The translations under genes were made by a program, and so were the position numbers. 32,763 nucleotides of DNA. Origin: Paraburkholderia dinghuensis. Lineage in GTDB: Bacteria > Pseudomonadota > Gammaproteobacteria > Burkholderiales > Burkholderiaceae. The stretch is taken from contig NZ_RQIS01000032.1 of NCBI RefSeq assembly GCF_003837865.1, positions 1,305 through 34,067 of the forward strand, given 5' to 3'. Below are positions 1 to 9,098 of the stretch, one piece after another. Under the pieces are notes generated by a model, which was given only the letters and a program-made list of their open reading frames with translations, was not told the origin of the DNA and searched no databases. Positions within the stretch are counted from its first letter, which is position 1; the number at the start of each line of letters is the position of its first letter.

Positions 1-82
1 CAACTCTGCCTCCTGACCTCCATAAAGTCAGCTCAGAGTACGCAATCGCTCCCTAAAGCTCCACGGTTTCCTGCGATGAACC

Positions 83-115
83 AAAAAAGAGCGCCTCGAA
101 CGGCGCTCCTTTTTA
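83..115 (-). terminator. Bidirectional rho-independent terminator after the porin gene
   Basis: A 7-bp perfect stem (GAGCGCC at 89-95, GGCGCTC at 102-108) closes a 6-nt loop. It is preceded by six A and followed by a T-rich run, so it can terminate transcription in both directions. It lies 27-46 bp beyond the stop of the minus-strand porin gene, the usual place for that gene's terminator. Confidence 0.85.
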
Positions 116-134
116 TTCAACCAGTCAGGCCGCT

Positions 135-1247
135 TTAGAAGCGGTGACGAATACCCGTCGTAATGATGCCCTGGTTCTTCGACGACGAGACACCTCCCGA
201 CGTCGTGGAACCAATCTGCGTCATGCCGACCGCATTCTCACCCGAACCCCAGAGGCCCACGCCTTCGAGATACACGTCCGTGCGCTTCGACAGCGAGTAA
301 TCGGCTTGCAGCGCGAACTGATGCCAGTGTGCCGAACGGCTGCCGTTCGTGTTGAGCACCGAGTCCGAACCGTTGGCATTGGTGTACGTGTACATCGCGC
401 CGATGTCGAGCGCCGGCGTCAGGTTGTAGCGCACGTTACCTTCGATGTTGTTGAAGCGCAGCGAGTTGTTGCCGACGTCGTTGATACGCGACTGCGTGAA
501 CACGACGCCGCCGACCAACGGACCGTAGGTGTAGCTCGCGCCGGCACCCCACACGCGCTGACGGTGATTCAGGTTAAACATGGCGAGCGGCGAACCCGAT
601 ACCGAGCCGGCCCCATTGAAGTCCATTCCCTGCGCCTGCAGCCAGGCCGCGCCAATTTGCAGGCCGTCGTACTTGTAGCTCGCGCCGAAGCTATACGTGC
701 GGTTGTTCGCGAAGCCACCCGCCTGATTCGAGAAGCCGTAGAGGCCACCGAACTCGAAGCCCGAAAGGTTCGGGCTGGTGTACTTGACTGAGTTGTTGAT
801 CGAGAACGTGGCGTTGCCGTTGTCGTTGTCGAGAACGTGCGCCGTGTAGGTGCCGCCCCATGTGCCGACGGCCATGAGCGGACCGACGTAATCAACCACG
901 GAGTCGAACTGGCGGCCCAACGTGAGCGTACCGTAGTCCTGATGGTGCAGGCCGACGTACGACTGGCGGTTGAACATCGCGCCGTTCAGCGAGCCGTTCG
1001 ACGTGTCGAAGCCGCTTTCAAGATTGAAGACCGCCTTCAGGCCGCCGCCGAGGTCTTCGATGCCGCGCAAGCCCCAGCGGCTGTTCTGGATGTTTCCGCT
1101 GGTCATAGCGAAATTGTGGTGGCCCTGGATGTTGGTCGTGTACGTGAGGCCGGCGTCAACAATGCCGTACAGCGTAACGCTGCTTTGCGCGTAGGATGCC
1201 GATGCAAACGTCGCGGTCACGGCCGCGAGAATCAGAGTCTTCTTCAT
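135..1247 (-). CDS. Gram-negative trimeric porin (Burkholderia OpcP/OmpC type)
   Basis: This encodes a 370-residue general-diffusion outer-membrane porin that lets small hydrophilic solutes cross the outer membrane. The N-terminus is a classic signal peptide (MKKTLILAAVTATFASASYA, cleaved before QSS). The mature protein starts with SSVTLYGIVDAGLTY, the hallmark of beta-proteobacterial porins. The sequence alternates short beta strands and loops and ends ITTGIRHRF, with the C-terminal Phe needed for outer-membrane insertion. Length fits the family (350-400). An AGGAAGG ribosome-binding site sits just upstream of the ATG. The gene is monocistronic, followed by a strong terminator, and divergent from a LysR regulator. 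Substrate preference cannot be told from sequence. Confidence 0.95.
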   Translation of the reverse strand: MKKTLILAAVTATFASASYAQSSVTLYGIVDAGLTYTTNIQGHHNFAMTSGNIQNSRWGLRGIEDLGGGLKAVFNLESGFDTSNGSLNGAMFNRQSYVGLHHQDYGTLTLGRQFDSVVDYVGPLMAVGTWGGTYTAHVLDNDNGNATFSINNSVKYTSPNLSGFEFGGLYGFSNQAGGFANNRTYSFGASYKYDGLQIGAAWLQAQGMDFNGAGSVSGSPLAMFNLNHRQRVWGAGASYTYGPLVGGVVFTQSRINDVGNNSLRFNNIEGNVRYNLTPALDIGAMYTYTNANGSDSVLNTNGSRSAHWHQFALQADYSLSKRTDVYLEGVGLWGSGENAVGMTQIGSTTSGGVSSSKNQGIITTGIRHRF

Positions 1248-1706
1248 ATCCTTCCTTTGATGCTATGCCCTTCTGGGAAAGTGGACACCGACACCGGCGC
1301 ACTGCCGCTATCGCCATGTCACATGCCGCTATGACGCAGCGCTGATTTGATATGCATCCCTGAGTTTATGGGCGACACTTTTGCATCAACCACCCCGCAT
1401 AAGCTCAAAAGCTCTTTTGAGGAAGTCGAATAATGAAGTGACCAGCGCCGCAATCGCCTGCATCGCAATGATCCCGACCTATCTCACTTTCATGCCGCAA
1501 CGCTGCGTTCGCCCGTATCTCGTTAAAGCGTTGTCGAAAGGCGACATGACCGATTTGAGACAAGCAGTAGATTCAGAAGCGTCCCATTCCCCTACACATA
1601 CCCATGTCGGTACTATCTGGCACGGCATGCAAACGAGTCCCGCATGGAACTTCCTCCGTGCCCCTACCGCTTTCACTTCACCTGTTGCAGGAGAACCCAC
1701 CGTTCG
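1248..1706. promoter_or_regulatory. Divergent intergenic region between porin and LysR genes
   Basis: This 459-bp gap separates the oppositely oriented porin and lysR starts and must hold the porin promoter and probably that of lysR. The reading frames here are short and have no credible ribosome-binding site or family resemblance. The main structure seen is the dyad at 1404-1421. No promoter boxes could be assigned with confidence. Confidence 0.5.
1404..1421. promoter_or_regulatory. 18-bp perfect dyad, candidate regulator-binding site
   Basis: CTCAAAAG and CTTTTGAG form a perfect inverted repeat with a 2-bp spacer. It lies about 160 bp upstream of the porin ATG and about 290 bp upstream of the lysR start. 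It has no T-run, so it is unlikely to be a terminator. Binding by the neighbouring LysR protein is inference from position and symmetry only. Confidence 0.4.
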
Positions 1707-2639
1707 ATGTCGACGCCCCCCAGATCGATGAATCAGCTTCAGGCGATGCGCGTGTTCCTGAGCGTCGCCGCACATGGCTCGTTCGGTCGCGCTGCCGCCA
1801 GCCTCAGCCTCTCCAACGCGGTGGTCACGCGCTATGTCGCACTGCTCGAAGCGCACCTCAAGACGCGGCTCGTCAACCGCAATACACGCAGCGTGTCGTT
1901 GACCGAAGCGGGTGCGACTTACGCACAAGGGTGCCGGCAAGTGCTCGACGATCTGGAGCACATCGAAACGCAGATTGCGCATGGCGTCGCGGTTCCGTCG
2001 GGGACGCTGCGTCTCGTTGCTTACGCATCGTTCTCGATCAACGGCCTCACACCGCTGCTCCAGCGTTTTCTCGCCGCGTTCCCCCAGGTTCGCGTGAGTC
2101 TCACGCTGCTGCACCGGTCAGTCGACCTGATTGAAGAGGGTTTCGATGCGGGCATCGTTGCACCGCACCAAGTGAGCGGTGGAACGCTGATCCGGCGTCC
2201 GCTCGTCACGATCGCACCCGTGATGGTCGCCGCGCCCGCCTACCTGGCAACCCAGGGCGTGCCACACTGTCCAGCCGAACTCGCGCAGCACACGGTACTC
2301 GCGCCGTCGTCCGACATTCACGGGGAGGACTGGCAATTCGTGGCCCCCGACGGAGCCTGCAATACCATACGCATCGAGCCCGTCTATGCTGTGAACGACG
2401 CCGTGATGCAGCGACAGGCGGCACTTGCGGGCATGGGGATCGCAATTCTTCCTTCGGATCAGGTTGTGGAGGATCTCGCGTGCGGCGCCGTTGTCCGCGT
2501 GCTCGGCGGCTACACAATCCGTGGCGCGGACAGGGAGCTCTCACTCGTCTATCCCGGCCGCCGGCATGTGCCGGCAAAGACGCGCTCGTTCGTCGACTTC
2601 ACCGTCGACTGGTTCCGGAATCAGACGGAGTCCCCATAA
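1707..2639 (+). CDS. LysR-family transcriptional regulator
   Basis: This encodes a cytoplasmic DNA-binding regulator of about 310 residues, the usual LTTR length. The N-terminal winged helix-turn-helix covers roughly residues 8-67 (MNQLQAMRVFLSVAAHGSFG; the recognition helix lies around NAVVTRYVALLE; the wing includes NRNTRSVSLTEAG). The remainder, from about residue 95, is the periplasmic-binding-protein-like effector domain (for example VRVSLTLLHRSVDLIEEGFDAG). I chose the ATG at 1707 because AGGAG lies about 13 nt upstream; the ATG at 1728 is also plausible, while a start at 1644 would add an atypical Cys/Arg-rich extension. The gene is divergent from the porin and may control it, as LTTRs often act on divergent neighbours. 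It is closest in style to the CrgA-like LTTRs. The effector is unknown. Confidence 0.92.
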   Translation: MSTPPRSMNQLQAMRVFLSVAAHGSFGRAAASLSLSNAVVTRYVALLEAHLKTRLVNRNTRSVSLTEAGATYAQGCRQVLDDLEHIETQIAHGVAVPSGTLRLVAYASFSINGLTPLLQRFLAAFPQVRVSLTLLHRSVDLIEEGFDAGIVAPHQVSGGTLIRRPLVTIAPVMVAAPAYLATQGVPHCPAELAQHTVLAPSSDIHGEDWQFVAPDGACNTIRIEPVYAVNDAVMQRQAALAGMGIAILPSDQVVEDLACGAVVRVLGGYTIRGADRELSLVYPGRRHVPAKTRSFVDFTVDWFRNQTESP

Positions 2640-2758
2640 CCGATTCCTGCAATTTCCTGTAATAGATAATTAAGCGTTTTTATCTCGCTTTTTTTCTGAT
2701 GTGCGTCTAATCTTGAAATTGCGAGAAGTGACTCTTCATCGAAGGGTCTCCAAGCTTG

Positions 2759-2784
2759 AACGCGGCTTCGGCCGCGTTTTTTTT
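2759..2784 (+). terminator. Rho-independent terminator of the LysR gene
   Basis: An 8-bp perfect stem AACGCGGC/GCCGCGTT encloses a stable TTCG tetraloop and runs into an uninterrupted T tract on the plus strand. It lies about 120 bp beyond the lysR stop. On the minus strand there is no good T-run, so the kinase gene that ends at 2846 is probably not served by it. Confidence 0.9.
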
Positions 2785-2845
2785 GCCCTGTTCAGGCGCG
2801 TGTTCAGCCGGATTTCGCCGGAATCCAACCCGGTCGCCGCCTGTG

Positions 2846-5800
2846 TCACTCCACGGGTTGAGCCATGGACCGCGCCTGCTGCGCGATGGCATCGAGTATC
2901 GTGTTGCACGTACTAATCAGTTCACGCCCTGCCTCGCGCAACTGCGCCGCGATTTGGCTGTTCATATGACGACGGTATGCATTGATGCGACCGCGGAACG
3001 TATCGAGTAGCGCGTGCAGCGCTGGATACTGCAGCACGCCCACCGCGCCAGCCACGCGATGATGCCATTCGCGCAGGCGCGCGACATCGACGGTTTCGAG
3101 GAGCGGCACCAACGCATCCAGATCGTCACGAAATGCTGACACGAACGCGTCAAGCAGCGCCTTCACGATCGCCTCGCTTCCCCACACCTGGATCATGCGA
3201 GCCAGATCGAGCGGCTCAATCGCGCCCGCGGCAACCGGCTTCAGCAACTCCGGCCCAGCCGCAGGAGCCGGTTCCGGCGCAGCTCGATTCACGCCCTGCG
3301 CGCCGAACCAGTGCGCAAGATGCTCGCGCAACGTCGCGACGCGCGTGGGTTTGATAATGCAGTCGTCCATGCCCGCCTCACGGCACAGGTGAAGGTTCTC
3401 CGGCGCGGTGTTCGCCGTGATGGCGAGGATCGGCAGACGCCGCGTGCCGCCCCGCCTGCGCTCGATTTCGCGCACGCGCCGCGCGAGATCGTAGCCAGAT
3501 ACGTTCGGCATATGGCAGTCGGTAACCAGGCAACCGTAGTGATTCTTCTCCAGCGCTTCAAGCGCTTCTGCGCCGTCGTTGACCACATCGCAGGCGAAAC
3601 CAAGCAACGCAAGTTGATAGCTGATCAGTTCCCGGTTCACCGGATGATCCTCCGCGACCAGTATCAGGCGGCCCATCGCCCGCTCCTTCTCGCGATCGGG
3701 CACGGCGAGCGCGGGCGCAAGCGCGCCGGAGGAACGCTCGGGCACGACTTGCGGCCGCACGAGTGCCATCGCGCATGCCGCACTCAGTCCACGCCAGCTA
3801 AGCGGATTGACGCTCAGCCGAACACCGGTCTCAGCCACGCGATAGCCGGTCGGCTTCGGATTGTCGGTCAAGCCGATGACGACTGCGCCGAGGCCGGACA
3901 CGTCGGCCGCACACGAATCGCACGCAAGCACGAGATCAATTCCGGCATTGGCGCTCATGTTGCTCACATCGAGGTTAGTGTCCGACGCGCTCGTCATGTG
4001 CATCCCAAGCGTATCGCCGAAATGCATCAATGCGGCGGCCACGCGCTCGTCATCACACACGACCAGCGCACGCTTGCCGCGCAACCCCGGCGAAACGGCC
4101 GACTGCATCTCGACCGGCAGTTCGATTCGCAGCGTCAGTTCCGTTCCGCGCCCAGGCGCGCTTTCCAACTCCAGCGTACCGTCCATTAGCGCGGCGAGCC
4201 TGCGGCAGATGGTCAGGCCGAGGCCCGTGCCGCCGAAGCGCCGCGTCGTGGACGTTTCGCCCTGTACGAACGGTTCGAAGAGCCGGGTCTGCGCGTCGGG
4301 AGCAATGCCGATGCCCGTGTCCGCCACGACAAGCGACAGGATCTGTCGCGCGTGCGCGCCTGTGTCCGGCACGTCTTGCGCCGACACGCGCACGCTCACT
4401 TCGCCGCGCGACGTGAACTTGATCGCGTTGCTCAGCAGATTGAACAGGATCTGCCGAAGTCGCACGCTGTCGCCGCGCAGCGTGGCCGCGACGCCGGGTT
4501 CGACGTCGACGCGCACCTTCAAGCCTTTTTCGTGTGCGCGCCCAGCAAGCAGGCCGACGGCATTGTCGACGAGTTCGCGAACGTCGAACGGCTCCGAAGC
4601 AATGTCGAGACGGCCAGCCTGGATTTTCGAGTAGTCGAGCAGGTCATCCAGTATCTGCAGCAGCGCGCCCGCCGATTCGTGCACCATGCCGATCATCTGC
4701 GTCTGATCGGGATTGAGCGGCGTGCGCTCGAGGACTTCGACGAGACCCAGCACGCCATTCATCGGCGTTCGGATCTCGTGGCTCATCATGGCAAGGAATT
4801 CGTCCTTCGCGCGCGAAGCCGCCTCGGCCAGATCGCGCGCACGCGCCAGTTCGTCGGCGCGCGCGTGCTCGACGTTTGCATCGACTGCATACCCGCTCCA
4901 GAGGACCGCACCGTCCTCTTCGACGTGCGGCACGAATTCCGCACGCACCCACACCAGACCGGCCCCGCCGAAGTAGCGAAACTCGGCATTCACCGGTTCG
5001 ACCCGCCGCGCCGAGCGCTCAAGCTGCGCACGCAAACGCTTGCGGTCATGCCGGTGCACCCGGACCACATCGAGCGTGCGGGCGCGCATGAGTTGCTGGA
5101 CGTCGTCGCCGAGCAGACGCTGCGAGTCGCCGCCCAGATACGGAAACGAATACGCGCCGTGGGGCGAGCGCCGCAACCGGAACACGAGCACCGGTAACGA
5201 GCGCGTAACGTCCGAGAGCAGCCGTTCCGATTCGCGCGCGCGCATTTCGGCGCGGCGAATTTCGGTGATGTCGATCATCGTGCCGAGCACGCACAATGGC
5301 TCGCCGTGAGCATCGCGACACAAACGCATCCAGAAGATACCGTGGCGAGAATCGCCGTCGGGACCGTCGAAGGCCAGCTCGACGCGCTGGTTTCCGCCCT
5401 CCCGGACGGCGCGCTGGAAGAGCTCTTCCACAAGTCCGTCATTGTCCGCGCCCCACGCCTGCACGGACATGCCGTCACGGCCCATGACGCGCGCGCGCTG
5501 TAGCCCGGTCACCTCCTCGTACGCGCGATTGACGGCGATGTAGCGGCCCGCCAGATCCCGCGCACCCAATGGATACGGGATCATCTCCATCACCGTGTCC
5601 TGCAGTTCCACCTGCCGGGCAAGAATGTGCTCTGCGCGTTGGCGACGGCGCATCTCGCGCTGCAGCAGCACATAAGCGCGCAGTGTCACGAGCAGCACCA
5701 CGCCGAACACGATCACGAACGGCAGCAGCCGCAACGCGTTCACGCTCCAACCGCCGGTCACGCCCGCCCCCCCCGTCACCCAGCGGTTGCGGATCCGCTC

Positions 5801-7369
5801 GCGTTCCGCGGGCGGCATCGCAGTCAGCGCGCGGTCGATCAACCCCACGAGCGGCGCAAGGTCGGGGCGCGCGGCGAGGCTGACGGCTTCGTTGGTGCCG
5901 AGCACGCCAAGCACCTTCAGCGTGCCTGCGTACTGACGACTCAGCTGGTTGTCGAGTGCGGCCGCGTTGCCGACCAGAACGTCAGCCTGATTTTGCGCCA
6001 CCATCTGGAGCCCGGCCTGCACGCTCGACGCGCGCACGACGTGCACTGCATGCACGTCGGCGAGGATCCGCGACAGCGCAGGCATATGGGGCGCCAGCAC
6101 GATGCGGCGGGCAGCGAAATCATCGATGCCGCGCGCCATCGGCTCTTCGCTTCGGCCGACGAGCACGAGCGGATAGTGCTCGATGGGCTGCGTGAAGAGC
6201 GCAGACGAATCCACGGTTGCATCGTGCGCGACCGTCGCGAGCAAGGCCAGTTCGCCGCGGCTGAACGGATCGGCCACATCGTGCCAGTTCGAAAACGGCA
6301 CGGGCTGGAACGTCACGCCGAGCGCGCGCGCCAGATAGTCGAGGTAGTCGCCGGCGATCCCACCCTGACGTCGTGATCGACCGCCGCTGAACGGAGGCCA
6401 GTCGGCGTCGATGCCGACCTTGAGCGCAGGCAGCGCGCTCAGCCACGAGCGCTCATCGTCACTGAGCCTGAACGTGGACGCCGCGGGCGTGGCAGTTTCC
6501 GCAAGCCAGCGTGCGCGCACCGTCGCGGCGTCGGCAGGCCGCACGCCTGCGAACGCCGCGTTCAACCGGTCGCGCAGCGCCTCCTTCGATAGCGGCACAG
6601 CGAATCGCAGATGTTGCAGGCGGTTATGTTCTTCGTGGGCGAGGCGAAGGTCACGAAACGTGTCCTGGGAAAGCTCGTATCGCACGGCCGGCGCGAAACC
6701 TGCGTAGGCGTCCGCGGCACCCACGTCAACGGCATGCAGCGCGTCCGGCGTGCTCGCATAGGCGAGGATACGGGCTTGCGGAAATTGCTCGTGCAGCACA
6801 TTTTCGAGGACGAAGCCCTTTTCCACTGCGATCCGGGCATGCGCGAGCCTGGCAGCCGACATGGCCACGCCTTCGTTGCCCGCGCGGGTCACAAACGCGC
6901 TGTTGCCGCTCAGGTACGGCGCCGTGACCGCGAGGCAGTGGTCGCGCTGCAGCGCGCGTAAGCGACTCATGATGATGTCGATCTCGCCTCTGCATGCTGC
7001 GTTCAGCAGTGCAGGCATGTCGGCGAACACGCGGGGCACCAGCGTAGCACCCGTGCCGACGAGCAGACGCAGGTAATCCGCACTAAAGCCGGTCAGCTTC
7101 CCGCCGTCGAGTACCTCGAGCGGTGGCCGCCCGCCGGCCACCACGCCGACGATGAGCTTCGGTTGCATCGCCGGTGTTAGCCTTACCGGCACCGCGCCCG
7201 CCTCGGCTGCGGCACCAAAGTCCGACGACGCGCGCACAGAGTCGTCCGCGAACGCGGGCGATAGTCCGCCTCCCAGCACGAGAACGGGTGCAACAAACAC
7301 CCCGAAGAACACCACCCGCACCCGCCCGAAGACACTATCAGCGAGGGATGGCTTGTGCGACATCGACAC
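2846..7369 (-). CDS. BvgS-like hybrid sensor histidine kinase
   Basis: This 1507-residue inner-membrane sensor starts a multistep His-Asp-His-Asp phosphorelay. Domains in order are: signal sequence (about 18-42), two tandem SBP_bac_3/Venus-flytrap periplasmic domains (about 68-295 and 312-540), one transmembrane helix (about 547-568), two PAS regions (about 590-700 and 720-835), HisKA with phosphoacceptor His864 in MSHEIRTPMNG, HATPase with DTGIGI and GGTGLGLTI boxes, a degenerate receiver (about 1090-1195), a full receiver with Asp1284 in TDCHMPN, and an HPt domain with His1437 in HHRVAGA. This matches BvgS/EvgS architecture. The first receiver seems to lack the conserved Lys. The HPt motif has Ala where Lys is usual. 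The start is GTG at 7369; an ATG at 7363 is equally possible. The aquaporin stop is only 18 bp upstream, so the two are probably one transcript. Likely output partners are the three response regulators at 8.4-10.5 kb. The ligand is unknown. Confidence 0.93.
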   Translation of the reverse strand: MSMSHKPSLADSVFGRVRVVFFGVFVAPVLVLGGGLSPAFADDSVRASSDFGAAAEAGAVPVRLTPAMQPKLIVGVVAGGRPPLEVLDGGKLTGFSADYLRLLVGTGATLVPRVFADMPALLNAACRGEIDIIMSRLRALQRDHCLAVTAPYLSGNSAFVTRAGNEGVAMSAARLAHARIAVEKGFVLENVLHEQFPQARILAYASTPDALHAVDVGAADAYAGFAPAVRYELSQDTFRDLRLAHEEHNRLQHLRFAVPLSKEALRDRLNAAFAGVRPADAATVRARWLAETATPAASTFRLSDDERSWLSALPALKVGIDADWPPFSGGRSRRQGGIAGDYLDYLARALGVTFQPVPFSNWHDVADPFSRGELALLATVAHDATVDSSALFTQPIEHYPLVLVGRSEEPMARGIDDFAARRIVLAPHMPALSRILADVHAVHVVRASSVQAGLQMVAQNQADVLVGNAAALDNQLSRQYAGTLKVLGVLGTNEAVSLAARPDLAPLVGLIDRALTAMPPAERERIRNRWVTGGAGVTGGWSVNALRLLPFVIVFGVVLLVTLRAYVLLQREMRRRQRAEHILARQVELQDTVMEMIPYPLGARDLAGRYIAVNRAYEEVTGLQRARVMGRDGMSVQAWGADNDGLVEELFQRAVREGGNQRVELAFDGPDGDSRHGIFWMRLCRDAHGEPLCVLGTMIDITEIRRAEMRARESERLLSDVTRSLPVLVFRLRRSPHGAYSFPYLGGDSQRLLGDDVQQLMRARTLDVVRVHRHDRKRLRAQLERSARRVEPVNAEFRYFGGAGLVWVRAEFVPHVEEDGAVLWSGYAVDANVEHARADELARARDLAEAASRAKDEFLAMMSHEIRTPMNGVLGLVEVLERTPLNPDQTQMIGMVHESAGALLQILDDLLDYSKIQAGRLDIASEPFDVRELVDNAVGLLAGRAHEKGLKVRVDVEPGVAATLRGDSVRLRQILFNLLSNAIKFTSRGEVSVRVSAQDVPDTGAHARQILSLVVADTGIGIAPDAQTRLFEPFVQGETSTTRRFGGTGLGLTICRRLAALMDGTLELESAPGRGTELTLRIELPVEMQSAVSPGLRGKRALVVCDDERVAAALMHFGDTLGMHMTSASDTNLDVSNMSANAGIDLVLACDSCAADVSGLGAVVIGLTDNPKPTGYRVAETGVRLSVNPLSWRGLSAACAMALVRPQVVPERSSGALAPALAVPDREKERAMGRLILVAEDHPVNRELISYQLALLGFACDVVNDGAEALEALEKNHYGCLVTDCHMPNVSGYDLARRVREIERRRGGTRRLPILAITANTAPENLHLCREAGMDDCIIKPTRVATLREHLAHWFGAQGVNRAAPEPAPAAGPELLKPVAAGAIEPLDLARMIQVWGSEAIVKALLDAFVSAFRDDLDALVPLLETVDVARLREWHHRVAGAVGVLQYPALHALLDTFRGRINAYRRHMNSQIAAQLREAGRELISTCNTILDAIAQQARSMAQPVE

Positions 7370-7387
7370 TATGTTGTGGCCCTGCCC

Positions 7388-8125
7388 TCAGGCGTTGCCG
7401 TATGACCTGCCGGAATGGCGCGTGTTCGCCCGCCGCTGGCACACGAACCGGTGGCAGAGTCCTGCCGAGATGCCGCCCACCATCGGCGCAGCCCAGAAGA
7501 GCCACAGTTGGTCGAGCGCCCAGTCGCCGACGAACAGCGCAGGACCGGTCGAACGCGCGGGATTGATCCCGCCATTGCTGACCGGAATGGCGATCAGGCA
7601 GATCACCGTGAGACAGGCGCCCAGCGCGACCGGCGCCGACGCGCGGCGCCTCGGCGAGACGGACATGATCAGATGCATCGCAACGAACGCGAACGACAGG
7701 GCGCACTCGACGGCGAACACGGCATGAAGCGCGTACTCGCCTGGCGAATGTTCACCGTAACCGTTGGCGCCTAACTCGGAAACCGTGACCGCGAAGCCCG
7801 GACGCCCGCCCGCGACAAAGGCAAGCAGCGCAGCCCCCGCAATCGCGCCGATCGTCTGCGTGGCGATGTACGGTGCGACGTCACGCACGGGAAAGCGCCC
7901 CGCAACCGTATAACCGATCGTGACGGCCGGGTTGAAATGCGCACTCGCGATGCGGCCGGCGGCAAAAGTCGCCACGCACAACGCGAGACCGAACGCCGCC
8001 GCCATTTCGAACACACTCCTGCCCTGCATGGGAACGCTAACGTTGATCGCGGCGCTCGCGCAACCGGCGAACACGAGCCACGCGGAACCGGCCGCTTCAA
8101 TCCCCAACCGCATACCGAGCTTCAT
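7388..8125 (-). CDS. aqpZ: AqpZ-like aquaporin (MIP family)
   Basis: This encodes a 245-residue six-helix inner-membrane channel for water and perhaps small neutral solutes. Both half-helix motifs are present: HFNPAVTIG and GGINPARSTGPA. The C-terminal WALDQLWLFWAAPMVGG matches E. coli AqpZ closely. I chose the ATG at 8125 because an excellent GGAGG lies about 8 nt upstream; an earlier frame start would add 13 residues with no ribosome-binding site. Against E. coli AqpZ by eye, the selectivity-filter Phe and Arg are kept, but the His position (IHLISIP) reads Cys (ICLIAIP) and the Thr position (NTSVNP) reads Gly (NGGINP). The filter may therefore be wider or less polar. The gene is 18 bp upstream of the hybrid kinase gene on the same strand and probably cotranscribed with it. 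Its link to the signalling system is unknown; osmotic or peroxide sensing would be a guess. Confidence 0.9.
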   Translation of the reverse strand: MKLGMRLGIEAAGSAWLVFAGCASAAINVSVPMQGRSVFEMAAAFGLALCVATFAAGRIASAHFNPAVTIGYTVAGRFPVRDVAPYIATQTIGAIAGAALLAFVAGGRPGFAVTVSELGANGYGEHSPGEYALHAVFAVECALSFAFVAMHLIMSVSPRRRASAPVALGACLTVICLIAIPVSNGGINPARSTGPALFVGDWALDQLWLFWAAPMVGGISAGLCHRFVCQRRANTRHSGRSYGNA

Positions 8126-8367
8126 TATTCCGCCTCCGTGTCCCGCTTCATGCCGTGCAGGCACTGCTCGTCTGTAGGGGGTAACCGATACGTCCCATCG
8201 CGCCTGTCAGGATTCGTAAGCATCACCGACAATCTCTGACGCATATGAGTTGAGCGAAGCATTATCTGGACTACTCGGCACGCATCGAATAGGACGGCTC
8301 TTAAAATGGGGCGGCATAGTTATGACTAGCTCGCGGGATATTCCGACAGATCACGTCGGGCGATCGC

Positions 8368-9060
8368 TCACGTAAGGCCGATCTGCTTGGCGAAGTCCAT
8401 GAGATCGCGCTCGCTTTCGAGACCGAGCTTGCGCATGGTGCTGCGCTTCTGAGTACTGATGGTCTTGGCGCTGCGCCCGAGCCGTGACGCAATCTCGCGG
8501 ATCGGCATGCCTTGCGCGTAAAGCTGGAAGACCTCCCATTCACGTGCGCTAGGAACACCGGCGCACGGCGGACACCGGTTGCCGGCGCGCTGCAGTGCCG
8601 TGCGTGCAAAATCGGACAGATAGGGGATTCCGCAGCTCGCCGCTTCGATGGCGGGAAGCAGCGAAAACGGCACATCGCGCTTGTCGACGATAACCGTCAA
8701 GCCGAACTGCAACAGGCCAGTGAGGACTGGCGCACTCGACACCATGGTGAGCACCACGACCGCTGGCCCCCTCCGCCCGCGTATGAGCCGCCTTAGCATG
8801 GCGAGCGAGCTATATTCGCCGTGCATGCCCGGCATCCATACGTCCGACACCACAACGTCGCAGGGATAGTGGTCGAGTTGTTCGGCAAGCGTCTGCGTGT
8901 CGTGCGCTTCGGCGACCACGGTCATGTGTAACGACGCGCTCAGCAACCCCGCCACGCCGACACGCACGCATTCGTGATCGTCCGCGATGATCACGCGCAC
9001 CGGTGTGCGCAACTCATCAACGCGCTGAATACGGTTCTGAGACCCGATGGCGGTTTGCAT
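8368..9060 (-). CDS. LuxR/RcsB-type response regulator 1
   Basis: This encodes a two-component response regulator of about 230 residues. The N-terminal receiver (about 15-135) has the acidic pair in IIADDHE, the phosphoacceptor Asp in VVSDVWMPG, the Thr/Ser region in VVLTMVSS and the Lys in VDKRD. A C-terminal LuxR-type helix-turn-helix (about 165-225) includes REIASRLGRSAKTISTQK. The order and style resemble RcsB/BvgA. The ATG at 9060 is preferred over a TTG at 9081; neither has a strong ribosome-binding site. The gene follows response regulator 2 by about 38 bp on the same strand, and the 243-bp gap downstream separates it from the aquaporin/kinase pair. It is probably phosphorylated by the nearby BvgS-like kinase, which is inference from proximity. 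Target genes are unknown. Confidence 0.88.
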   Translation of the reverse strand: MQTAIGSQNRIQRVDELRTPVRVIIADDHECVRVGVAGLLSASLHMTVVAEAHDTQTLAEQLDHYPCDVVVSDVWMPGMHGEYSSLAMLRRLIRGRRGPAVVVLTMVSSAPVLTGLLQFGLTVIVDKRDVPFSLLPAIEAASCGIPYLSDFARTALQRAGNRCPPCAGVPSAREWEVFQLYAQGMPIREIASRLGRSAKTISTQKRSTMRKLGLESERDLMDFAKQIGLT

Positions 9061-9098
9061 AAACGGATGGATCGCTGGCAATCAGGTGGATGCGAGGC

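Noticed and set aside
1381..1731. Plus-strand frame of 116 codons between porin and LysR
   Set aside because: It begins at a TTG without ribosome-binding site, has low-complexity composition and overlaps the lysR start.
3311..6376. Several 130-290-codon plus-strand frames opposite the hybrid kinase
   Set aside because: They are high-GC antisense shadows of a gene with well-defined domains; compositions are skewed to Arg and Ala.
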